In this document: positions 8,165-17,449 of the stretch, one piece after another
Layout: each line of letters starts with the position of its first letter
Position numbering within the stretch: the first letter of the stretch is position 1
NCBI RefSeq assembly: GCF_000403785.1
Contig: NZ_APHJ01000023.1
Span: 161,053-225,052 of the forward strand
Source: Gillisia sp. CAL575
GTDB taxonomy: Bacteria > Bacteroidota > Bacteroidia > Flavobacteriales > Flavobacteriaceae
Direction: 5' to 3'
Length of the DNA stretch: 64,000 nt
Translations under genes and position numbers: made by a program
Notes under the pieces: generated by a model
Database searches by the model: none
The model's input: the letters and a program-made list of their open reading frames with translations, nothing else
What the model was told of the DNA's origin: nothing

Positions 8165-10356
8165 GAAGTGCAGGAAAAGACATATTGATCAGTTTTAAAA
8201 AACGATGGCAATTACTGCTTTGGTTGGAGATCTTTTTATATGCAATCAGCGCTTCAATATTTCTTTATTTTCTAATTGAAAACTACCTAGGTAGCATTCT
8301 AGTCTTTATTTTGATTTTTTCAATCGGTTCAATGCTGAAGAAACCCTGGCAACTTAGCTTGGAAAGAGTAAGCAGCTATATAGATCATCAGTTAGAATCT
8401 GCCGAATATAGCTCGGGATTGCTTTTAGTTTCTTCGGAAGAATTATCTAATTTGGCACAGCTTCAGCAACAAAAAGTAGCAAGAGATTTAGAAGAAGAAA
8501 TAAAAACCGTAAAAACTCCTAATCAATTGATAAAAGCAAGTAGTATTGCTTTTGGATTGATATCACTGGGATTCATTCTATTCTATTTCAATTTACTTCC
8601 CAATAATACCATCACTTTAAAACCTTTAGAAGAAACAGAAATTGTTTTTCAAAAGATGGATTCTACAGCTTCGTCCTTGGAAGCTCCAAAAATTCAAGAA
8701 CAACGAGTAAAGATCACTTATCCTTCTTATACCGGAATTCCTTCAGAAACTACCTCCACAATGGAAATTAAAGCATTGGAAGGCTCTAGGCTTTCGTGGG
8801 AACTTAATTTTGATGCTCCTGTTAAAAATGTGATTCTAGAAATGGCAGAGGTTAGTAAACCAATGACCTTTAAAAACAATTTCTTTAGTTATTCTGAAAA
8901 GCTGGAGTCTCCTAGTTTTTACAATTTTAGGTTCGAAGATACTTTAGGCGCAACGTATGTTTCAAAGTTATATGCTATTGAAATGATCAAGGATGAAGAA
9001 CCTAGCATAGAAATTCAAGACTTAGATCAATTCACCTCTTTTGAATTAAATGAAAACAAAAAACTAAGTTTTACTACCATAATCACTGATGATCTAGGGG
9101 TTGGGGAAACGTTTATTATAGCAACTGTGAGTAAAGGGAGTGGAGAATCGGTGAAATTCAGAGAACAAAAAATGGAATTCGAAGCTAATTGGAAAAGAGG
9201 TAGCCGAAAATTAGAACTGCCAAAAACCATAGATCTAGATGCTTTAAAATTGGAAGCTGGAGACGAGCTTTATTTTTATGTTGAAACAGCCGATTTAAAA
9301 CAGCCTATTCCTAACAGATCCCGAAGCGAGACTTATTTTGCGGTTATCAAGGATACTACAACCTACGATTTTGCGGTGGAAGGCACCTTAGGTGCCGACT
9401 TAATGCCAGATTATTTTAGAAGTCAGCGGCAACTTATTATTGATACCGAAAAGTTAATTAAGCAACGTAGATCATTATCCAAGAAGGAGTTTAATACTAG
9501 AAGTAATGAACTTGGCTTCGACCAGAAAGCACTTCGATTAAAATATGGACAATTTATGGGTGATGAGGCCGAAGGTGGTTTGGCAATTTGGAATGAAGAA
9601 ACTACAGAGCATAATGAAGAGGAGGATCCTTTAGCAGAATACACTCATGACCATGATGGCGATAATGAACACAATCTTGTAGAAAAGAAAGAAGAGGAAT
9701 CTAAAACTCCTTTAGAGGAATATGTGCATAACCACGATGATCCTGAGGAAGCGACACTTTTTAGCAATTCTTTAAAAAGTAAATTACGGCAAGCCATGAA
9801 TGAAATGTGGGATGCAGAGCTTCATTTACGATTATTTGAACCAGAAAAATCTTTGCCTTTCCAGAACAGAGCTTTAAAACTTATTCAGGAAATTAAAAAT
9901 AGCTCCCGAATTTATGTGCACCGTATTGGTTTTGATCCTCCCCCAATAAAAGAAGACAAACGCCTTACGGGTAAATTAGATGAGATTTCCAGCTTTAGAA
10001 AAAGTGAAGAAATAGGGGTGGAAGAAAAATATCCATTTATAAGAAAAACCATCAACCGATTGGAAGTGTTGATTTCTAAAAAGAGCAAGATCACGAAAGA
10101 AGATCGTCAACTTTTTAAACAAGCTGGAAATGAATTAGCAGTGAAAGCTATTGAAGAACCCGGTAAATACTTAAGAACACTACAACAACTAAAGTGGTTG
10201 TCTGAAGATTTTGACGAAAATGCTTCTATGTTACGCGAAACACAAAGAGGTCTGTTTTTAGCGCTGCCTAAACCTAAACCGGAACCTGGAAAACGCAAAA
10301 ATTTCCAAAGCGAGATAAACGATTTATTTTTAAAAGAACTGGAGTTATATGATTGA
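8161..10356 (+). CDS. Large membrane-anchored protein of the MoxR/BatA operon (DUF4175-like)
   Basis: 731 residues. Two membrane helices lie near the N-terminus (about residues 18-57) and a third near 126-145, followed by a long extracytoplasmic region with beta-rich then helical content. It resembles the DUF4175-type membrane proteins found at this operon position, but that label is tentative. Residues ~490-530 hold two copies of a His/Asp/Glu-rich motif (PLAEYTHDHD and PLEEYVHNHD). It overlaps the preceding gene by 4 bases and the next by 8. Confidence 0.75.
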   Translation: MRSAGKDILISFKKRWQLLLWLEIFLYAISASIFLYFLIENYLGSILVFILIFSIGSMLKKPWQLSLERVSSYIDHQLESAEYSSGLLLVSSEELSNLAQLQQQKVARDLEEEIKTVKTPNQLIKASSIAFGLISLGFILFYFNLLPNNTITLKPLEETEIVFQKMDSTASSLEAPKIQEQRVKITYPSYTGIPSETTSTMEIKALEGSRLSWELNFDAPVKNVILEMAEVSKPMTFKNNFFSYSEKLESPSFYNFRFEDTLGATYVSKLYAIEMIKDEEPSIEIQDLDQFTSFELNENKKLSFTTIITDDLGVGETFIIATVSKGSGESVKFREQKMEFEANWKRGSRKLELPKTIDLDALKLEAGDELYFYVETADLKQPIPNRSRSETYFAVIKDTTTYDFAVEGTLGADLMPDYFRSQRQLIIDTEKLIKQRRSLSKKEFNTRSNELGFDQKALRLKYGQFMGDEAEGGLAIWNEETTEHNEEEDPLAEYTHDHDGDNEHNLVEKKEEESKTPLEEYVHNHDDPEEATLFSNSLKSKLRQAMNEMWDAELHLRLFEPEKSLPFQNRALKLIQEIKNSSRIYVHRIGFDPPPIKEDKRLTGKLDEISSFRKSEEIGVEEKYPFIRKTINRLEVLISKKSKITKEDRQLFKQAGNELAVKAIEEPGKYLRTLQQLKWLSEDFDENASMLRETQRGLFLALPKPKPEPGKRKNFQSEINDLFLKELELYD

Positions 10357-12097
10357 TAGGCTTACATTTTTAAATGATGCTTGGAGCTGGCCTATAATTT
10401 TAGGGGTGGTTGTCCTCTTGTTGGTGTTCGTTTGGAAAGAGTGGCATCAGTTTCCAAGTACTCGGTTTTTTTTAAAAGTAGGAGTAGTGTTTTTAGGAAT
10501 TTGTTCATTGGCAATTATTGCACTAAAACCTGCATTTTTAAATTATGAAGGATCTGGAAACCTCATTTTATTAACAGAGAATTATTTACAATTTTCTTTG
10601 GATAGCCTGAAAAAGGAGTATAAGAGAATTAAGGTTTTGAAATATGATGAGTACGCCTCTATTATAAATGAAATAGAAAGTGCTGACACAATCTTTGTTT
10701 TGGGTAATGGAATCAAGACCTATGATCGTTGGCAATTGGAAGGTGAATTCATAAAATATATTAAAGGCGCAAGCCCAGAAGGAATTATAAAGTTTAAATA
10801 CCAACTAGAAAATACTGTTGGAGATAGTGCTGTTTTTACAGGATTATATTCCAAGCCTAATAAAGGGATTAGGTTGCTTTTAGAAGGACCGGGGGGAGAG
10901 GTTTTGGATTCTGTAATCCTAAGTGATGCCTCCGAAAAATCATTTCAATTAATTACAAATTTAAAATCTGCAGGAAATTATATTTATAACCTTGTAGAGA
11001 AAGATTCTATTGGGACTATTCTTTCATCTGACCCTATCCCAATTAAAGTTAAGGAAAGAGACAATTTAAAGATTCTGGTAATCAATGGGTTCCCAATTTT
11101 TGAAACCAAATACCTTAAAAATTTTCTAGCCGAATTGGGCCATGAGATTATAGTTAGAAGTCAAGTAACAAAAGGTAAATTTAAGTATGAAGCTTTCAAC
11201 ACGAAACAAGATCCAATAAGAAACTTAAACATTCAGATTTTAGAAAGCTCGGATCTATTGCTAATTGATTATAATTCTTTAAAAAAACTATCCTCTTCAG
11301 AAAGGAATAATTTAGAAAAGTCAGTATCAGAAAATGGGTTAGGAGTTTTTATACAACCCGAAGCAGGATTATTTAAATCTAATTCGGGATTTTTATCTTT
11401 CGATTTTATACCGGAAAATAGTGCAGAAGTTTCACTTCCAGTGAATATTAAATTATCTAAATATCCATTTTCATTTAAACAGGATTTGACAATTCAACCA
11501 GTACAAACTTCTGGAAAACAAATTCTTTCGGCATATAAAAGGATGGGGCAGGGGAAAGTGGGCAGTAGTGTACTTCAAAACACCTATGAACTGCTTTTAG
11601 AGGGACATTCGATAGCATATCAGCAATTATGGACTAAGCACATTAATAGTATTAGTAAACGAGCTATTCCTTTAGCAGAGTGGCAGTCAAATTCAAAATT
11701 GGGCACTCTAAATGAACCCTTTCAGTTTCAAGTGCGCACTTCTGTGCCAGATCCCATAGTTCGTAACGAAGATGGAGCAATAATCCCTTTGCGAAGAGCA
11801 ATTGATATCCCAAGTCTCTGGACTGGAACTACGTATCCAAATAGAACTGGTTGGCAGCAATTGAAATTGCAACAAGACAGTACTAATTTATTTGATATTT
11901 ATGTTACGGAATCTGAAAAGTGGAATGCTTTAAAATCTTATCAGCGAATTCAAGAAAATCAACGAAACTTGAGTTCTGGGGACTCTAGTCAGATTAATTA
12001 TAAAAAAGCGATCCCAATTAATCTCTTATATTTCTATTTATTATTTCTGTTATGTATGGGTTATTTATGGCTAGAGCCAAAATTGAGAAGTTATTAG
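10349..12097 (+). CDS. Membrane protein with BatA-like topology, last gene of the MoxR operon
   Basis: 582 residues. Two N-terminal membrane helices (about residues 14-28 and 40-60) and one C-terminal helix (about 556-575) enclose a large extracytoplasmic part. The section LKILVINGFPIFETKYLKNF followed by LLLIDYNSLKKLSSSERNNL looks like the class I amidotransferase/vWA-like fold seen in such proteins, without a catalytic Cys. It overlaps the previous gene by 8 bases. Function is unknown beyond membership of the MoxR-DUF58-BatA operon. Confidence 0.75.
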   Translation: MIDRLTFLNDAWSWPIILGVVVLLLVFVWKEWHQFPSTRFFLKVGVVFLGICSLAIIALKPAFLNYEGSGNLILLTENYLQFSLDSLKKEYKRIKVLKYDEYASIINEIESADTIFVLGNGIKTYDRWQLEGEFIKYIKGASPEGIIKFKYQLENTVGDSAVFTGLYSKPNKGIRLLLEGPGGEVLDSVILSDASEKSFQLITNLKSAGNYIYNLVEKDSIGTILSSDPIPIKVKERDNLKILVINGFPIFETKYLKNFLAELGHEIIVRSQVTKGKFKYEAFNTKQDPIRNLNIQILESSDLLLIDYNSLKKLSSSERNNLEKSVSENGLGVFIQPEAGLFKSNSGFLSFDFIPENSAEVSLPVNIKLSKYPFSFKQDLTIQPVQTSGKQILSAYKRMGQGKVGSSVLQNTYELLLEGHSIAYQQLWTKHINSISKRAIPLAEWQSNSKLGTLNEPFQFQVRTSVPDPIVRNEDGAIIPLRRAIDIPSLWTGTTYPNRTGWQQLKLQQDSTNLFDIYVTESEKWNALKSYQRIQENQRNLSSGDSSQINYKKAIPINLLYFYLLFLLCMGYLWLEPKLRSY

Positions 12098-12102
12098 TGA
12101 AT

Positions 12103-12136
12103 TTTGGAATTTAAATTGCCAGACATACTAAGTTTG
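12103..12136 (+). promoter_or_regulatory. Putative promoter of the CDGSH gene
   Basis: TTTG at 12103-12106 and TAAGTTTG at 12129-12136, spaced 22 bases, match the Bacteroidota -33/-7 pattern (usual spacing 19-21). The CDGSH gene starts 75 bases downstream. Confidence 0.5.
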
Positions 12137-12211
12137 CGCTATTTTTACTTTCTTTGGTTCTACGTAGAATTTGAAAACATTAAATTTTAATATACCCTAA
12201 AAACTATAAAT

Positions 12212-12433
12212 ATGTCTAAAACAACACTTAAAGTAAACAATAATGGGTCTCTAAAAGTTACTGGAGATTTTGAAATAGTAGATAAAGAAGGAAACGTGTA
12301 TGATCTAGCAGGAAGAGATGTGATTTCTCTTTGTAGATGTGGGCTTTCACAGAACAAGCCATTTTGCGATGGTGCACATAGAAACCATTTTGAGCATGAT
12401 GCGGTTGCATTCGCTTTACCACCAAAAAAATAA
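12212..12433 (+). CDS. CDGSH iron-sulfur domain protein
   Basis: 73 residues. The motif CRCGLSQNKPFCDGAH at residues 41-56 supplies the three Cys and one His (Cys41, Cys43, Cys52, His56) that bind a redox-active 2Fe-2S cluster in mitoNEET-type proteins. Ala replaces the usual Ser of CDGSH, a common bacterial variant. No membrane anchor is present, so it is soluble. It has its own promoter and terminator, so it is probably monocistronic. The substrate or partner is unknown. Confidence 0.92.
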   Translation: MSKTTLKVNNNGSLKVTGDFEIVDKEGNVYDLAGRDVISLCRCGLSQNKPFCDGAHRNHFEHDAVAFALPPKK

Positions 12434-12458
12434 CAAGATTTAAACGATTTTAAAATTA

Positions 12459-12488
12459 AAAATGCAGTACCAAAAAGGGCTGCATTTT
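12459..12488 (+). terminator. Hairpin after the CDGSH gene
   Basis: A 9-base perfect inverted repeat AAAATGCAG / CTGCATTTT with a 12-base loop, 26 bases after the stop codon. The following T-run is short. Confidence 0.65.
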
Positions 12489-12540
12489 ATGTTACTAAAA
12501 GTAAGGAGCCGAGAACAAATCTTAAATATATATATGTACT

Positions 12541-13131
12541 CTAGCCTATTTTTTCTAACTTATTTTTAATCAATTCCAAATTTTCTACCTTTTTTGGCTC
12601 ACGGTTTTGCTTGCAGTAAGTAGTGTGATAATGATGATTAGAAATAAAATCATATTGGATTTTATACCATTCATTTTCACTTAATTCTGGCTTATAATGC
12701 AAGAGTTCTTTATATAATTTCTTACTCCATTTCAAAAAACCATCTGTGCCGAGATATTCCAAATCGGCATCGGCAAGAATGGCAGCAAGATGAGATGTGG
12801 GATTTTGAGGAATCTCCGTAGCTTTCATCATTTCACAGATCTGCTTAATTTCATCCTCATTAATTCCAAATTCTTTTAATTCTTTTGTAGCAATAATGCA
12901 GCTTAGCTCTTCATGTTTTTCTCTATCTATAATAAAACCAATATCATGATAGAGCGCAGCAATTTTCAGCAGAAAAAGATCATGTTCTTCCACATTTTCT
13001 TTTTTAGCAATATAAATAACCTTTTCCAACACATGCTTTGTATGTTCTGAGCAGTGATAATGCAACCACGAAGGTAAATTCTGTTCCAAATTGGAAATCA
13101 CTTTATTGTAAATAGGAAGAAACTTATCCAT
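12541..13131 (-). CDS. HD-domain phosphohydrolase
   Basis: 196 residues. The HD superfamily pattern is present: His30 in CSEHT, the paired His62-Asp63 in ALYHDIGF, and Asp121/Asp123 in ILADADLEYLG. These residues bind the metal in this family of phosphohydrolases, whose members often act on nucleotides. Closest in feel to the stand-alone bacterial HD proteins annotated as predicted metal-dependent phosphohydrolases. Substrate unknown. It is convergent with the CDGSH gene and stands alone. Confidence 0.85.
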   Translation of the reverse strand: MDKFLPIYNKVISNLEQNLPSWLHYHCSEHTKHVLEKVIYIAKKENVEEHDLFLLKIAALYHDIGFIIDREKHEELSCIIATKELKEFGINEDEIKQICEMMKATEIPQNPTSHLAAILADADLEYLGTDGFLKWSKKLYKELLHYKPELSENEWYKIQYDFISNHHYHTTYCKQNREPKKVENLELIKNKLEKIG

Positions 13132-13745
13132 TAACTAAATCTTTTGATGTGCGTCCCATTTTTATAAATAAGATATAGAATTGAAATAGAAAAATATTTT
13201 GTTTTTTGTAAAACATTCATTTAAGAGTTATTAAAAATTGACTTAAACTGAAGGGATTTAGCTCAAGGATTTTCTAAAACACATGAATATTTACTTCTAA
13301 TGTAACTAAATTACTACAATAACTGCTTTATAATTCACATTATTATACTATGAGTAACTGAAAAACAAGCAGTATCAGTCGTTTTATGTAATAGAAATAG
13401 TTCAGAAGTTTAAAATTTTTATATTTATTTGTTACAAATATGTATTTAAAAGCTTTTTAAAGCTATTTACCGAAAATCTCTTTTTTCATATTTATAACTT
13501 CACTACCTTGATACTCAGTATATTTGATACAGTTGTGATGTTTTATTATTTACTACTATCGAAGAAAGTTAAAAGTAAACTACATGTATAATAATACAGA
13601 AAGTAGTTTTAAGTACCCATCCCCACATTTTTAAAAATTTAATAATAACGTGGCATGCATAAAATATGCTGCTTCTCAAAATTTCTGATATAATTTTAAT
13701 TATCAGGAAGAGTCCATGCTAAAAGAAACTTTTTATTAGTTATAG
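13132..13745. other. 614-base intergenic region, nothing recognised
   Basis: Very AT-rich spacer between the divergent HD and cyclase genes. I found no open frame with coding character, no tRNA-like fold and no strong hairpin. It must hold both promoters but I could not place them with confidence. Confidence 0.5.
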
Positions 13746-15602
13746 ATGAGAAACTCACAATATTTTTTGGTTCTTCTATGCATTCTGTTAGTATGTGGGA
13801 AAATCCCTGCTCAAGATTCAAAAGACTCAGATAGTTTAAAGAAAATCTACTATTCCAGTTTAGAAGATCAAATAGATCTGGATAACCTATTGGAAATAGC
13901 TAAGAATCAAGCAGATCCAGATAGTGTAATTAAATACTCCAAATTATTAATAGGTCATGCAAGGCGTCTTGGTGCTAGTGATAAGGTTTACCAAGGCTAT
14001 AGACAATTAGGAAATGGCTATCGGTTAAAAGTGGATCTTAAAGAAGCACTGAAGGCTTATTTTAAGAGTCTGGATTATGCGAACAAAAATTATGATAAAA
14101 TAGGTGCGGCTTATAGCAATATTGAAATTGGAAATGTATACTCTACAAGTGGAAACACGGCCAATGCAGATCTATATTATAATAGAGGAATTGCTGAGTT
14201 GCGTAAGGGAGTAGATTCAACCTCGCTTGGAAGTGCATTATTTAATGCCGGAGATGAATATTTGCGCTTAGGGAATTTAGAAAAAGCTGAAATTTTCACC
14301 AAAGAAGCCGAGCTTATTTTTGAAAAAAGAGACTATTCTTTAGGAAGAGCCTATAGCTTAGGGAATCTTGGTAGAATTAATGCGCAATTGGGTAAGGATA
14401 AGCTTGCTGAAGAGAATTTAAATACTGCAATCATTCTGCTTGAAGATATGGGGGCGTACAATGCCATTGCAGAATTTCTTGTTTCTCTCTCAGATGTCTA
14501 TTCTGAGAAAGGAGATACAAAAAAAGCTTTTGAATATGCTAGTAGGAGTCTAGAGATCTCAAAAAAATATGGATTCAAGAATTATATCGCTGGGGCTTAT
14601 CAAAAACTTTCAGAGTTATATGAGCAGATAGGATATACTACAAAATCTTTTCAATACTATAAAGATTATATCATCTATCGTGATAGTATTAGGAATTTAG
14701 AATCGATAAGTGAGATGGCAAATTTGCGAACTAATTTTGAAATATCACAAAAGCAAACAGAGGTAGATCTTTTAAGTCAGCAGAAAAAAAATCAACAAAA
14801 TATTGTAATAGGAGTATTAGTGGCATTGTTTCTTTTAATGCTTTTAGTATTTGGATTGTATAGGAGAAACAATTTTATAAGACGTACTAATTTAATTATA
14901 GAGCGAGAAAAAAATAGGTCGGAGCATTTGCTGAGGAACATTCTTCCAGAGGAAACAGCACTAGAACTTATGGAAACGGGAAAGGTAAAAGCGAAAAAAT
15001 TTGAAGAAGTAAGTGTATTATTTACAGATTTTGAGGGATTTACTCAATATTCTGAAAGTCTCTCTCCAGAGAAACTGGTGGAGAGTGTGGATTTTTATTT
15101 TTCAAAATTCGATAAAATTATTGAAAAGCACGGACTCGAGAAAATAAAAACCATTGGAGATTCTTATATGTGTGCAGCAGGAGTGCCATTCCCAATGAAA
15201 GATCATGCAATAACCATGATGTATGCTGCACTGGAAATTTTGGAGTTTGTAGAAGAATCAAAGAAGGAGAATGAAGCTCTTGGTGCCCATTTCGAAATTA
15301 GAATTGGTATTAATAGTGGTTCTTTGATCGCCGGAGTAGTGGGGAGTAAAAAATTCGCATATGATATTTGGGGAGACACTGTAAATATGGCGTCTCGTAT
15401 GGAATCTTGCTCGGAAAGTGGAAAGATCAATATTTCTGAAGACACTTTTCAATTAGTAAAATCTAATTTTTTATGTAAAGAACGAGGTAAGATCCAAGTA
15501 AAAAATAAGGGAATGGTTCCCATGTATTTTGTTGAAAATAACAAGAATTTGGTGTCTGCAGAGACCGACATGATTCCAACAAAAAGCGCACAAAATTTAT
15601 GA
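13746..15602 (+). CDS. TPR-membrane adenylate cyclase (class III)
   Basis: 618 residues. A signal peptide (residues 1-22) is followed by TPR-like repeats (about 80-310), a membrane helix (353-372) and a cytoplasmic class III cyclase domain (~420-595). Metal-binding Asp428 (in FTDFEGF) and Asp472 (in GDSYM) are present. Base-selecting Lys468 and Asp540 are the adenine-type pair. Transition-state Asn547 and Arg551 are also present. It should therefore make cAMP as a homodimer. The periplasmic TPR part probably senses a protein or wall signal. The small exported protein encoded 39 bases downstream may belong to the same unit. Confidence 0.9.
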   Translation: MRNSQYFLVLLCILLVCGKIPAQDSKDSDSLKKIYYSSLEDQIDLDNLLEIAKNQADPDSVIKYSKLLIGHARRLGASDKVYQGYRQLGNGYRLKVDLKEALKAYFKSLDYANKNYDKIGAAYSNIEIGNVYSTSGNTANADLYYNRGIAELRKGVDSTSLGSALFNAGDEYLRLGNLEKAEIFTKEAELIFEKRDYSLGRAYSLGNLGRINAQLGKDKLAEENLNTAIILLEDMGAYNAIAEFLVSLSDVYSEKGDTKKAFEYASRSLEISKKYGFKNYIAGAYQKLSELYEQIGYTTKSFQYYKDYIIYRDSIRNLESISEMANLRTNFEISQKQTEVDLLSQQKKNQQNIVIGVLVALFLLMLLVFGLYRRNNFIRRTNLIIEREKNRSEHLLRNILPEETALELMETGKVKAKKFEEVSVLFTDFEGFTQYSESLSPEKLVESVDFYFSKFDKIIEKHGLEKIKTIGDSYMCAAGVPFPMKDHAITMMYAALEILEFVEESKKENEALGAHFEIRIGINSGSLIAGVVGSKKFAYDIWGDTVNMASRMESCSESGKINISEDTFQLVKSNFLCKERGKIQVKNKGMVPMYFVENNKNLVSAETDMIPTKSAQNL

Positions 15603-15641
15603 ATCTTGTCTATATAAATTAAACCAATTAAATTAAATAAT

Positions 15642-16259
15642 ATGAAAACTAGTACATTATTAAAAAAAACAATTAGAACAGCCAGTTTTTTGGCCGCTAT
15701 CTTACTTTTAATTTCTTTTAATACCAATAAGATAGAAACAGAGAAGAATTTAGAGCAATCTAATGAAGTTTTATGGAAAACCAAGAACACCTTAATGCAA
15801 TACAATGTCATTGCACAACAGGAGGGTGGTAATATAAAAAAGGATACATATGTGCTTTTAACTATAGACACTAAAATAATAAATGAAACCAATATAGATT
15901 CTACCATTGTATTTTCAGATGATAGAAGTGATCCTGCAAGGAATCCAGGAAATCCTAAAGAGTTTACATCTATAGTAGATAAAAACATGAAGATTTATTG
16001 GAGCGGGATTGCTAAAGATCCAAATAGCAACGCTGTTATAAAAATTATTGAAATTATAAGAAAGCAAGATGGCGGTGCAGAAATCTTAAAGAAAACGTTT
16101 AAAGATCCTAATAAAGATGGTATTGTTGTAGGAAAAATAAAAAACAAAAAGGTAGAAGGTTTTGAGTATTATAGTGTCAAATTTAGCATTACTCAAGGAG
16201 ACCTAATAACAGAATTCGAAGTAGACCCTAAATTACAAATGGGATTAGGAACAGATTAA
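15642..16259 (+). CDS. Small exported protein of unknown function
   Basis: 205 residues. The N-terminus (MKTSTLLKKTIRTASFLAAI and a hydrophobic run to about residue 29) looks like a signal peptide. The rest is predicted beta-rich and has no motif I recognise. It begins 39 bases after the cyclase gene and ends just before a strong terminator, so it is likely co-transcribed with the cyclase. It could be a ligand or partner of the cyclase sensor part; that is a guess from position only. Confidence 0.65.
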   Translation: MKTSTLLKKTIRTASFLAAILLLISFNTNKIETEKNLEQSNEVLWKTKNTLMQYNVIAQQEGGNIKKDTYVLLTIDTKIINETNIDSTIVFSDDRSDPARNPGNPKEFTSIVDKNMKIYWSGIAKDPNSNAVIKIIEIIRKQDGGAEILKKTFKDPNKDGIVVGKIKNKKVEGFEYYSVKFSITQGDLITEFEVDPKLQMGLGTD

Positions 16260-16288
16260 TTGATATTTAAATATTTGTAACATGAAAT

Positions 16289-16330
16289 AAACCAAAAAAG
16301 CAATACCCAGAGATATTGCTTTTTTGGTTT
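16289..16330 (+). terminator. Rho-independent terminator of the cyclase operon
   Basis: A 16-base perfect inverted repeat (AAACCAAAAAAGCAAT / ATTGCTTTTTTGGTTT) with a 10-base loop, 29 bases after the stop. It lies in the 338-base gap 16260-16597, where nothing else was found. Confidence 0.85.
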
Positions 16331-16597
16331 ATGCTATACTGATTAGATCGAGTAGTGATTATTTCAGGTTTAAAGATATCTTAAGCACATAGAATTTAAA
16401 TAATGCTATCTAAATAACAAAATTTAATTGCTAATGAGTTTTCAGTTTTAAAAAGAAATCTAACAAAGAATATGAAAATTTACAAGTAACATTAGTTTAA
16501 AGGCTAGAATAGGTTGTAAAATGTACAATGCTCTTTTAAGTGATTCTTATTTAGAATATGCATATTTGAAGATACACATCCAAACCGAATAAAATTC

Positions 16598-16807
16598 CTA
16601 GCTTACCCCAGGGATCTCAACCATTTTACCCTTCTTGGATTGTCCAAGGACAGTAACTTCTTTGTTTTTACGATACTCTTCTATAGCATGTATAAGTTGC
16701 TCTTTAGTATCTCTACGGATTTTTATGGCCGTTCTTTGATTTTTATTACGAACCTCAATATAAAATCCGTCTCTTAAATCTTTTGGTTTAGTGGAAGGTC
16801 TTCCCAT
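16598..16807 (-). CDS. Small basic protein of unknown function
   Basis: 69 residues, rich in Lys and Arg (RTAIKIRRDTKEQLIHAIEE). The middle has the look of a short strand followed by an amphipathic helix, as in small DNA- or RNA-binding proteins. No named family is recognised. It stands alone with a candidate -7 box (17022-17029) about 215 bases upstream. The sequence has ordinary codon use and a clean start, so I take it as real. Confidence 0.55.
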   Translation of the reverse strand: MGRPSTKPKDLRDGFYIEVRNKNQRTAIKIRRDTKEQLIHAIEEYRKNKEVTVLGQSKKGKMVEIPGVS

Positions 16808-17449
16808 ATTTGCTATTTCAATGATTACAATTAATGTAACCTAAGGGTTTAATTATTAAACATATAATAAAAAAAGGAGTTAAAGAAATTTTATTGAACT
16901 TGATTACTTCTCAAGCCAAATATTATTTCTTTTAATGCCATTCTACGAGCTTTGTTGGATTTTTATTTTACAATAGGACTAAGAAAGTCTCATAAAATAC
17001 GGCATTTCCTTTAATTAATTGCAAAGGTAAGGATTTCTGCTGAAATTTCCACCCTGTTAAGCCTTCTGATTGGTGGATTTTTGCAAAAAAATTAAGAAAA
17101 AGTATTTAGTATTTTAAAAAAACATACTTACTATTCATGAAAATGCTTCAATTATACAAACCGATTCTACAGTTTTTGGCAATTTTACTGAAAATGTTCT
17201 ATAAGTTTTATTAAGATATGAGCAAATGGAAAAAATGTCTGCTGCTGTAGAGTTTATAAAGAAAGAATCAAAAATTTGTAAATCTAAGGTTAAATAGATT
17301 TTATTAGTCTTTATAAGTTTTCAATAATATTCAGTAGTTTTATAAAGGAACGGTTACTTAAGTAATTTCAATTTACCCGAACATATTTAGATAGTGGATT
17401 TATCTGCCCGTATTTCCGCGAACACATAAATCCTAAACTCCTATTATTA
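16808..17449. other. 642-base intergenic region with one candidate promoter
   Basis: AT-rich spacer between divergent genes. The only feature I can point to is a -7-like box on the minus strand (17022-17029, listed separately). No open reading frame or RNA recognised. Confidence 0.45.
17022..17029 (-). promoter_or_regulatory. Putative -7 promoter box, minus strand
   Basis: Reads TACCTTTG on the minus strand, a perfect TAnnTTTG. No TTTG at the -33 position. It would drive the small basic protein gene with a long leader, or an unseen short RNA. Confidence 0.35.

Noticed and set aside
15449..15988. 179-codon frame antisense to the cyclase end and its partner gene
   Set aside because: It opposes two genes with signal peptide and clear coding character, is Leu/Phe/Ser-rich in the way of antisense frames in AT-rich genomes, and has no family.
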